A stretch of 64,000 nucleotides of DNA from Olsenella sp. SW781 (GTDB lineage Bacteria > Actinomycetota > Coriobacteriia > Coriobacteriales > Atopobiaceae). The stretch is from NCBI RefSeq assembly GCF_012027725.1, contig NZ_SJOU01000001.1, positions 186,001-250,000 on the forward strand. Reading direction: 5' to 3'. The notes below the pieces were generated by a model, which searched no databases, was not told where the DNA came from, and saw only the letters and a program-made list of their open reading frames with translations. Both the position numbers and the translations under genes were made by a program. This document shows, in pieces, positions 54,920 to 61,870 of this stretch (positions are counted from its first letter, which is position 1; each line of letters opens with the position of its first letter).

Positions 54920-56235
54920 ACGTGACCATCGAGGCCGGCCCCCTCTCCGGCGAGCTCGACGCCCCCTCCTCGAAGTCGGAGGCGCACCGCCTGCTCGTCT
55001 GCGCCGCCTTCGCGCCGGGCGTCACCGACGTCTCCTGCGCCACCTCCTCGGAGGACATCGAGGCCACGGCGTCGTGCCTCGGGGCGCTCGGCGCCCGCAT
55101 CGCCCGGACGAAGGGCGGCTTCCGCGTGCGCCCCGTGCCCGGCACCTCCGCGACGGACAACCTCCCCGAGGCGCGCCGCGGGGCCCTGCTCGACTGCGGA
55201 GAGTCCGGGTCCACGCTGCGCTTCCTCCTGCCCGTCGTCGCCGCGCTCGGCTGCGACGCCCGGCTCACCGGCCGCGGCAGGCTCCCCGAGCGGCCGCTCT
55301 CGCCGCTCTACGAGGAGCTCGAGGCGCATGGCGCGACCCTCTCGGGGCAGGGCGTCTTCCCGCTCTCGGTGGGAGGCAGGCTCAGGCCCGGGCGCTTCTC
55401 CCTTCCGGGCGACGTCTCCTCGCAGTTCGTGACCGGGCTCCTGCTCGCCGCCCCGCTCCTTCGCGCCCCCGTCGAGGTCGTGGTGGGCGAGCCCGTCGAG
55501 TCGGCGCCCTACATCGACATCACCGTCTCCGCCCTCAGGACGTTCGGCGTCGAGGTCTCCGAGGGAGGCGCGGTGACGGACGACGGGCGGCCGGCCCGCT
55601 CCTTCGTCGTCTGCGCCCCGGGCGGCTACGTCACGCCCGGCGAGGTGTCCGTGGGCGGCGACTGGTCGAACGCCGCGTTCTGGCTCGCCGCGGGCGCGAT
55701 CGGGGAGGGCGGCGTCGCCGTGCGGGGGCTCGACCTCGCGAGCGCCCAGGGCGACCGCCAGGTCCTCGCCGCGCTCGCCCTGCTCGGCGCCCGGGTGCTG
55801 CGCCGCCCGGGCGGCGCCGCGTGCGAGCTCGACCGCCTGCGCGGCCGCGAGCTCGACGTGAGCAGCTGCCCCGACCTCGTGCCGCCCCTCGCCGCCGTCG
55901 CCGCCGTCGCGGAGGGCACGACGCGCGTGCGCGGCGCGGCGCGGCTGCGCATCAAGGAGTCGGACCGCCTCGAGACCGTCTCCGCCGCGATCCGCGCCCT
56001 TGGGGGCCGCGCGCGGGCCCTCGACGACGGCCTCGTCATCGAGGGCGTGCCCGAGCTCGCCGGCGGCACCGTCGACGCGGCGAACGACCACCGCATCGCC
56101 ATGATGGCCGCGATTCTCGCGTCCCGCTGCTCCGGCCCCGTGACCATCCTCGGGGCGGAGTGCGTCGCCAAGTCCTACCCCGCCTTCTTCGAGGACCTCG
56201 CGGCCCTCGGGGGCATCGTCAGAAAGGAGCGGTGA
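54916..56235 (+). CDS. aroA: 5-enolpyruvylshikimate-3-phosphate synthase
   Basis: Transfers the enolpyruvyl group of PEP to shikimate-3-phosphate; the glyphosate target. APSSKSEAHRLLVCAAF has the substrate Lys-Ser, LDCGESGSTLRFLLP the signature (class I has GNAGTAMRPL; here ESGSTLRFL, the class II-like form), RLRIKESDRLETVSAAI the second signature, and NDHRIAMMAAI the C-terminal one. GTG start overlaps aroB stop (GTGA). The class II-like loop predicts lowered glyphosate sensitivity, an inference. Length 439. Confidence 0.94.
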   Translation: MNVTIEAGPLSGELDAPSSKSEAHRLLVCAAFAPGVTDVSCATSSEDIEATASCLGALGARIARTKGGFRVRPVPGTSATDNLPEARRGALLDCGESGSTLRFLLPVVAALGCDARLTGRGRLPERPLSPLYEELEAHGATLSGQGVFPLSVGGRLRPGRFSLPGDVSSQFVTGLLLAAPLLRAPVEVVVGEPVESAPYIDITVSALRTFGVEVSEGGAVTDDGRPARSFVVCAPGGYVTPGEVSVGGDWSNAAFWLAAGAIGEGGVAVRGLDLASAQGDRQVLAALALLGARVLRRPGGAACELDRLRGRELDVSSCPDLVPPLAAVAAVAEGTTRVRGAARLRIKESDRLETVSAAIRALGGRARALDDGLVIEGVPELAGGTVDAANDHRIAMMAAILASRCSGPVTILGAECVAKSYPAFFEDLAALGGIVRKER

Positions 56236-57350
56236 TGCCGTCCTCGTTTGGCACCGCGCTCAGGGTCACCGTGTTCGGCCAGTCGCACTCCCCCGCCGTC
56301 GGGTGCGTCGTGGAGGGACTCCCCTCGGGGCTGCCCGTCGACCTCGAGGCCCTCTCGGCCTTCGTGGCGCGCCGCGCCCCCGGAAACGACCCCTGGGGGA
56401 CGCCGCGCAAGGAGCCGGACGCCCCCCGCATCGTCTCAGGGCTCAACCCCGACGGGCGCACCTGCGGCGCTCCGCTCGCCGCCGTCATCGAGAACACCAA
56501 CACCCGCTCGCGCGACTACAACAACCTCCTCGCCGTGCCGCGGCCGGGGCACGCCGACTTCGCCGCCTGGGCCAAGTGGCACGGGGAGCAGGACGTGCCG
56601 GGCGGCGGCCACTTCTCCGGCCGGCTCACCGGCCCGCTCTGCGTTGCGGGCGGGATAGCCCTCCAGTGGCTCGCCACCAGGGGCGTGAGCGTGCGCGCCC
56701 ACGTCGCCGAGCTCGCCGGCATCTCCGACGAGCCCTTCTCCGCGCTCGACAACTCGCCCGCCTCGCTCGAACTTCTCGCCCGCCAGATGGCCGCCCTCGC
56801 CGACGGGAGGCGCATGCCGATCGTGGACGGGACGGCGGGCGAGCGCATGGTCGAGGCCGTCATGGACGCACGGTCGCGCAAGGACACGCTCGGCGGCATC
56901 GTCGAGTGCGTCGCCACGGGCCTGCCCGCGGGGGCGGGCTCGCCGATGTTCGACGGCGTGGAGAACGTCATGGCGCGCGCCCTCTTCGGCATCCCCGCGG
57001 TGAAGGGCGTCGAGTTCGGGCGCGGCTTCGGCGTGGCCCGGCTCTCCGGCACGCAGAACAACGACCCCTACGAGGTCCGCGGCGGCGCCTGCGTCCCCGC
57101 GACCAACAACGCCGGCGGCATCCTCGGCGGCATCACGACGGGCGCCCCGGTGCTCGTGCGCTGCGCCTTCAAGCCCATATCCAGCGTCATGGTCGAGCAG
57201 GACTCCGTCGACCTCACGACGATGGAGCCGGCGCGGCTCAAGGTGCACGGCCGCCACGACACCACGGCGGTCATCCGGGCGGTCCCCGTGGTCGAGGCGG
57301 TCTGCGCGCTCGCGCTCGCGGACGTCCTTCTCGCCTGGCCCGCCGAGTGA
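56235..57350 (+). CDS. aroC: Chorismate synthase
   Basis: FMN-dependent last step to chorismate. LRVTVFGQSHSPAVGCVVEG, RSRDYNNLLAVPRPGHADF, HFSGRLTGPLCVAGG and TNNAGGILGGITTGAPV are all conserved; length 371. The ATG overlaps the aroA stop by one base (TGATG) with AAAGGAG upstream. An in-frame open stretch continues upstream through aroA but is an artefact of base composition, not a fusion. Confidence 0.96.
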   Translation: MPSSFGTALRVTVFGQSHSPAVGCVVEGLPSGLPVDLEALSAFVARRAPGNDPWGTPRKEPDAPRIVSGLNPDGRTCGAPLAAVIENTNTRSRDYNNLLAVPRPGHADFAAWAKWHGEQDVPGGGHFSGRLTGPLCVAGGIALQWLATRGVSVRAHVAELAGISDEPFSALDNSPASLELLARQMAALADGRRMPIVDGTAGERMVEAVMDARSRKDTLGGIVECVATGLPAGAGSPMFDGVENVMARALFGIPAVKGVEFGRGFGVARLSGTQNNDPYEVRGGACVPATNNAGGILGGITTGAPVLVRCAFKPISSVMVEQDSVDLTTMEPARLKVHGRHDTTAVIRAVPVVEAVCALALADVLLAWPAE

Positions 57351-57379
57351 CGCCCACAGGCGACTAAGAAAGGTTTGAC

Positions 57380-58531
57380 ATGCCTGAGCTCTCTGAACTT
57401 CGACGTGAGATAGACCGCATAGACGGGGAGATCTTCCGGCTCTTCTCGGAGCGCGCCGGCGTGGCCGAGCAGGTCGCGGCCTACAAGCGCGAGCGCGGCA
57501 TGCGCGTCTTCGACCCCGCCCGCGAGCGCGCGAAGGTCGCGGACGCCGCGGAGCGCGCGCCCGAGGACCTGGCGACCTACGCCCAGGTGCTGATGGAGCT
57601 CCTCATGGAGGCCTCCCGGGCGCGCCAGCACGCGCTGCTCTCCGACGTGGCGGACGACGGCACCCTCGCGCTCGTCGAGCGCGCCCGCGCGGAGACGCCG
57701 GAGCTTTTCCCCCGCTCGGCGCACGTCTCGTGCCAGGGGGTCGAGGGGGCCTACTCGCAGATCGCGGCGGAGCGCATCTTCCGCCGCCCCTCGATCAGCT
57801 ACGCCGCGACGTTCGACGGCGTGTTCCGCGCCGTCGAGCAGGGCGCCGCGGACTACGGCGTCATCCCCGTCGAGAACTCCACCGCCGGCTCGGTGAACCA
57901 GGTCTTCGACCTCATGATGGAGCACTCGTTCTACGTGGTGCGCACCACCCGCGTGAAGGTGGACCACAACCTGCTCGCCCTGCCCGGCGCCGAGCTTTCC
58001 GGCATCCGCGAGATATTCAGCCACGAGCAGGCGATCAACCAGTGCGCGGAGTTCCTCTCCGGCCTGCCCGACGTCCGGGTGCGCGTCTGCGAAAACACCG
58101 CGGCGGCGGCCAAGGGGGTCGCCGAGTCCGGCCGGCTCGACGTCGCCGCGCTCTCGTCGCTCCCCTGCGCCGGCCTCTACGGCCTCGAGGTGCTCTCCGC
58201 CGACGTCCAGGACCGCGACAACAACTACACGCGCTTCGCATGCATCTCCAAGAGCCTCGAGGTCTACCCCGGCGCGGACCGCACCTCCCTCATGATCGTG
58301 CTGCCCCACGAGCCCGGCGCCCTCTACAAGCTGCTCGCCAAGTTCTACGCGCTCGACATCAACCTCCTCAAGCTCGAGAGCCGCCCCATCCCCGAGCGCG
58401 ACTTCGAGTTCATGTTCTACTTCGACATCGAGTGCCCGGTCGCGGCGCCCGAGTTCTCCTCCCTCCTGGCGACGCTCTCCCCGCTCTGCCAGGAGTTCCG
58501 CTACCTCGGGAGCTATGCGGAGGTGATCTAG
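57380..58531 (+). CDS. pheA: Bifunctional chorismate mutase / prephenate dehydratase
   Basis: Phenylalanine-branch P-protein of 383 residues: AroQ-type chorismate mutase (1-90, LRREIDRIDGEIFRLFSERAG), prephenate dehydratase (about 112-290, GVEGAYSQIAAE, VIPVENSTAGSVNQVFD, DNNYTRFACIS with the TRF catalytic Thr), and a C-terminal ACT domain (about 300-375, SLMIVLPHEPGALYKLLAKF, LKLESRPIP ESRP motif) for feedback by Phe. AGAAAGG lies upstream of the ATG. It is the only chorismate mutase seen in the cluster, so it must supply tyrA too unless another is elsewhere. Confidence 0.95.
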   Translation: MPELSELRREIDRIDGEIFRLFSERAGVAEQVAAYKRERGMRVFDPARERAKVADAAERAPEDLATYAQVLMELLMEASRARQHALLSDVADDGTLALVERARAETPELFPRSAHVSCQGVEGAYSQIAAERIFRRPSISYAATFDGVFRAVEQGAADYGVIPVENSTAGSVNQVFDLMMEHSFYVVRTTRVKVDHNLLALPGAELSGIREIFSHEQAINQCAEFLSGLPDVRVRVCENTAAAAKGVAESGRLDVAALSSLPCAGLYGLEVLSADVQDRDNNYTRFACISKSLEVYPGADRTSLMIVLPHEPGALYKLLAKFYALDINLLKLESRPIPERDFEFMFYFDIECPVAAPEFSSLLATLSPLCQEFRYLGSYAEVI

Positions 58532-59821
58532 GTGGCGGGCATGAGGGGCCTCGGCGAGGCGAGCTTCGGCCTCGTGGGGCGCTCGCTCGGGCACAGCTGG
58601 TCGCCGCAGATCCACGCGCGGCTGGGCTCCGCCCCCTACGCGCTCGTGGAGGTCGAGCCGGACGGGCTCGCCCCCCTCGTGCGCGACGGCGCGTGGCGCG
58701 GCCTCAACGTGACCATCCCCTACAAGCGCGAGGCGGCGGCCCTCGCGGACGTGCGCTCCCCCGCCGTGGAGCGGATCGGCGCGGCGAACACCCTCGTGCG
58801 AGCCGAGGACGGGAGCGTCGTCGCCGAGAACACCGACGTCCTCGGCTTCTCCTGGATGCTCGCTCGCTTCTGCCGAGAGCGCCTCGGGGGCTCGCCGCGC
58901 GACCTCCTCGAGGGCGAGAAGGTCCTCGTCCTCGGGAGCGGCGGCGCGAGCCAGGCCGTCGTCGACGCGCTCGAGCACGTCGCCGGGGCGCGCGCCGTCG
59001 TGATCTCGCGCTCGGGCGCCGAGACCTACGCCACCCTCGTCGAGCGCCATGCGGACGCAGCGCTCCTCGTCAACACCACGCCCGTGGGCATGTTCCCGCG
59101 CTGCCCCGCGACGCCCGTCCCCGAGGGGGACCTCGCGCGCCTCGCGGGGCTCAGGGGCGTGCTCGACGTGGTCTACAACCCCGAGCGCACCGGGCTCTGC
59201 CTCTGCGCCGAGCGCCTCGGTCTCCCAAGCGAGTCGGGCCTCGCCATGCTCGTCGCCCAGGCGCTCTACGCGAGCGAGCTCTTCCAGGGCCGCCCGATCG
59301 ACGACGCCGTCGTCCCCCGGATCGAGCGCGAGATTCGCTCCCAGACCCAGAACGTGGTGCTCGTCGGCATGCCCGGCGCCGGCAAGACGAGCTGCGGCAG
59401 GGCCCTCGCCCGCGCGCTCGGCAGGCCGCTCGTCGACATAGACGAGGTCATCGCCACCGAGCAGGGCCGCAGCGCCGCCCAGATCATCCGCGAGGACGGC
59501 GAGGGGGCCTTCCGCGCGGTCGAGTCCGAGGTCACCGGCCGCTACGGCGCCCGCTCCGGCCTCGTCATCGCCTGCGGCGGGGGCGTCGTCACGCGCCCGG
59601 AGAACTACGCCCCGCTGCACCAGAACGGCACGATCGTCCTTCTCGACCGCCCGGTCGACCAGCTCGGCACCGAGGGCCGCCCGGTCTCGCAGTCGCGCGG
59701 CGTCGAGGCGCTCGCGGCCGAGCGCATGCCGCTCTACCGCGCCTGGGCGGACCTCGTCGTGACGTGCACGGGGACGCCCCAGGGCGACGCCGCGCTCGTC
59801 CGGTCCCGCCTCGGCCTGTAG
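58532..59821 (+). CDS. aroE/aroK: Fused shikimate dehydrogenase - shikimate kinase
   Basis: Two consecutive shikimate steps in one 429-residue chain. Residues 8-265 are AroE: SLGHSWSPQIH, NVTIPYKREA with catalytic Lys65, ENTDVLG with Asp102, and NADP loop GSGGAS (135-140). Residues 274-429 are AroK: Walker A GMPGAGKTS (279-287), DIDEVI (302-307), the FRAVESE shikimate-binding Arg328, ACGGGVV (347-353) and ERMPLYRAWAD. The linker is only about ten residues. The GTG start follows the pheA stop directly. Both domains look complete, so both activities are expected. Confidence 0.94.
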   Translation: MAGMRGLGEASFGLVGRSLGHSWSPQIHARLGSAPYALVEVEPDGLAPLVRDGAWRGLNVTIPYKREAAALADVRSPAVERIGAANTLVRAEDGSVVAENTDVLGFSWMLARFCRERLGGSPRDLLEGEKVLVLGSGGASQAVVDALEHVAGARAVVISRSGAETYATLVERHADAALLVNTTPVGMFPRCPATPVPEGDLARLAGLRGVLDVVYNPERTGLCLCAERLGLPSESGLAMLVAQALYASELFQGRPIDDAVVPRIEREIRSQTQNVVLVGMPGAGKTSCGRALARALGRPLVDIDEVIATEQGRSAAQIIREDGEGAFRAVESEVTGRYGARSGLVIACGGGVVTRPENYAPLHQNGTIVLLDRPVDQLGTEGRPVSQSRGVEALAAERMPLYRAWADLVVTCTGTPQGDAALVRSRLGL

Positions 59822-59871
59822 CGGCGCGCGAGGCGCGCGGACTTGTGGCGTTTTGCCGGAGCCTCGACCGC

Positions 59872-59907
59872 CCGCCGCGCCGCTCGGCGGGATGGGCGGC
59901 GCGGCGG
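59872..59907. repeat. Inverted repeat over the aroQ -35 region
   Basis: CCGCCGCGCCGC (59872-59883) and its exact complement (59896-59907) around a 12-base loop. The right arm covers the place where the -35 hexamer for the TATACT at 59919 would lie. It could be an operator or a poor terminator after aroE-aroK; no T-run follows. Confidence 0.45.
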
Positions 59908-59918
59908 CGCGACACACG

Positions 59919-59924
59919 TATACT
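59919..59924 (+). promoter_or_regulatory. Candidate -10 box for EIIB-aroQ
   Basis: TATACT about 93 bases before the GTG of the EIIB-AroQ gene, with no consensus -35 (GC-only sequence there). Suggests separate, possibly activator-dependent, transcription from the upstream aromatic genes. Confidence 0.4.
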
Positions 59925-60016
59925 AGCCATTCAAAAAGACGGATGACGCAGTCGTATGACGGTGAGTGGAGACGGGGCTCTGACTCGCGATTCGACGACG
60001 GGGAAAGGATCGCGGA

Positions 60017-60970
60017 GTGGACAGGCACCAGATCGCAGAGGAGGTCCTCGCGGCCATCGGCGGGGGCAAGAACGTCATGGCCAACGACATCTGCATGACC
60101 CGCCTCAGGCTCGTGACCGAGGACCCCTCGCTCGTCGACACCGACCAGCTCTCCGCCGCGCGCGGCGTGCTCGGCTTCGTGAGGAGCGGGGACAACGGCA
60201 TCGAGGTCGTCTTCGGGCCCGGCAAGGCCGAGGCCGTCCACGACGAGATCGCACGCATGACCGGCGTCGACACGAGCGACGTCGAGCAGGGCCCCTCCTT
60301 CCTCCCCCAGCAGAGCTCAATCAGGGTCCACATCACCCCCGCCCGCCTTCGCCCCGCCCCGGTGGCGCCCGCCGCGCCCGCGGCGGACGACGAGCGCTCC
60401 CCCGTGGACGAGCTCGTCAGCCTGCTGAGCGAGATCGAGCCCTCTGACGCCGACCTCGACGCGGAGGACGATGACGACGCCCTCGAGGCGACCGAGGACG
60501 ACGAGGGGCGCGGCGAGCCCGAGCGCAGGAAGCCGCGGGTCCTCGTGATCAACGGCCCCAACATCAACATGCTCGGCATCCGCGAGCCGGACATCTACGG
60601 GCACGACACCTATCAGGCCCTTCTCGGCATCTGCCAGGCGAGCGCCCGCGACGCCGGCTTTGCGGACTGCACCTGCTTCCAGTCCAACCACGAGGGCGAC
60701 CTCATCGACGCCATCCAGGACGCCTACGGAAGCTACGACGGCATCGTCATCAACCCAGGCGCCTACACGCACACCTCCATCGCCATCCTCGACGCCGCGA
60801 AGGCGGTGGGCCTGCCCATGGTCGAGGTGCACATCTCCAAGCTCGACGAGCGCGAGGAGTTCCGCCAGGTCTCCTACATCCGCGCCGCCTGCTTCGAGAC
60901 GATCACCGGCCTCGGCCTGGACGGCTACCGCAAGGCGATGTTCGACCTTGCGGGGCACCTCGGGCTCTAG
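60017..60970 (+). CDS. aroQ: PTS EIIB(Glc)-like domain fused to type II 3-dehydroquinase
   Basis: A 317-residue protein in three parts. Residues 3-82 match a glucose-family PTS EIIB domain: IAEEVLAAIGGGKNV, DICMTRLRL with Cys26 in the CxTRLR phosphocysteine motif, and NGIEVVFGPGKAE. Residues 90-172 are a Pro/Ala then Asp/Glu-rich linker. Residues 173-317 are a full type II dehydroquinase: LVINGPNINMLGIREPDIYG (Asn182, Arg189, Tyr194), INPGAYTHTS (Asn246, His252), VHISKLDEREEFR (His272, Arg279, Arg283). The usual SN after VHI is SK here. It dehydrates 3-dehydroquinate; the EIIB part may be a sensor or phosphate relay, which is inference. GTG start with AAGGA upstream. Confidence 0.9.
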   Translation: MDRHQIAEEVLAAIGGGKNVMANDICMTRLRLVTEDPSLVDTDQLSAARGVLGFVRSGDNGIEVVFGPGKAEAVHDEIARMTGVDTSDVEQGPSFLPQQSSIRVHITPARLRPAPVAPAAPAADDERSPVDELVSLLSEIEPSDADLDAEDDDDALEATEDDEGRGEPERRKPRVLVINGPNINMLGIREPDIYGHDTYQALLGICQASARDAGFADCTCFQSNHEGDLIDAIQDAYGSYDGIVINPGAYTHTSIAILDAAKAVGLPMVEVHISKLDEREEFRQVSYIRAACFETITGLGLDGYRKAMFDLAGHLGL

Positions 60971-61103
60971 CGCGACGTTGCCTCCGGGCCCACGAGCCCG
61001 GGGTCCACAGGCGGTTGGGCGATCGCATCCCCCGGGACGACAGACGCTCCTCTCGACATCTGCCAGGATCTAGGCGAGAGGAACCCCGTCGAAGGAGGCC
61101 GCC

Positions 61104-61508
61104 ATGAAGCCCCGTCCCCCTGCCAAGCTCGTGCTCCCCGTCGTGTACCTCGCCGTCTGGGGAGGCTCCGTCGCCGGCATCTGGATGGCCGACGACGCGG
61201 GCCTCATGGGCGCCATCATCCTGTGGCTCTACCTCCTCATGCCCGCCGTGACCCTGGGGACGTCGGTCGCCGCCGCGCTGCTCGACGCCTACGGGAGGGC
61301 CACGTGGCTCTGGGCGCCCGCCTGCGGCGTCGGGCTCATGCTCGTGCCCTCCCTCACGACGTCGCTCGCCAACACGCTCGCCACGGGCAACGTCCACGCG
61401 CCCGACCTCGGCGTCTTTGCCGTCGGGACGGCCATCTCGCTCGTGGGACTCCTGGCCGGGCGAGCTGCGGGGGCCCTCCGACGGCGGCGAGGGGGCGGTC
61501 GGGCATGA
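61104..61508 (+). CDS. Small membrane protein, paralogue 1
   Basis: A 134-residue protein with four predicted membrane segments (about 9-27, 34-58, 68-85, 100-118) and a basic RRRRGGG end. The segment LWLYLLMPAVTLGTSVAAALL recurs in the following gene. GGAGG precedes the ATG. No family recognised. It is 133 bases downstream of aroQ, with a weak GC hairpin (60984-61001) between them. Confidence 0.65.
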   Translation: MKPRPPAKLVLPVVYLAVWGGSVAGIWMADDAGLMGAIILWLYLLMPAVTLGTSVAAALLDAYGRATWLWAPACGVGLMLVPSLTTSLANTLATGNVHAPDLGVFAVGTAISLVGLLAGRAAGALRRRRGGGRA

Positions 61509-61870
61509 GGCCGCGTTCGGGGGCTTCCCTGTCGCTTGCCTACCTCGGCGCGTGGGCGGTCGCGGCCGTCGTGCTCCTCGCCGCCCGTGAGGGCGCGTTC
61601 GGCCCGCCCCGGCTGGCATGGCCGGCCCTGCTCGCGCTCTACCTCCTCATGCCCGCGGCGGCGGTCGGGGTCTCCTACGCGGCGGGGCGCGGGGGCGCGT
61701 TCGGGCGATGCGCGTGGGCGCCGATCCTGGCGATAGGCGTGCTCCAGCAGGCGCTCCACTGCTTCACGCCCCACTTCTACCTGAGCGCCATCGAGCTCTG
61801 CCTGAGCCTCGGGGTGTCGCTCATCGCCTACCTCGTGGGATACGTGGTCAGGCGCGTGCGGGAATCCTGA
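61505..61870 (+). CDS. Small membrane protein, paralogue 2
   Basis: A 121-residue protein with four hydrophobic segments, overlapping the previous stop as ATGA. LALYLLMPAAAVGVSYAAG aligns with the same region of its neighbour, so the two look like a tandem duplication and may form a heteromer. The 3' end overlaps the convergent LuxR-type gene by 23 bases. Function unknown. Confidence 0.65.
   Translation: MRPRSGASLSLAYLGAWAVAAVVLLAAREGAFGPPRLAWPALLALYLLMPAAAVGVSYAAGRGGAFGRCAWAPILAIGVLQQALHCFTPHFYLSAIELCLSLGVSLIAYLVGYVVRRVRES

Noticed and set aside
54870-57350. Open frame suggesting a fusion upstream of chorismate synthase
   Set aside because: The part before the aroC ATG at 56235 is an out-of-frame reading of aroA with Arg/Ala/Pro-rich composition; the genuine aroA is in another frame and ends at the aroC start.
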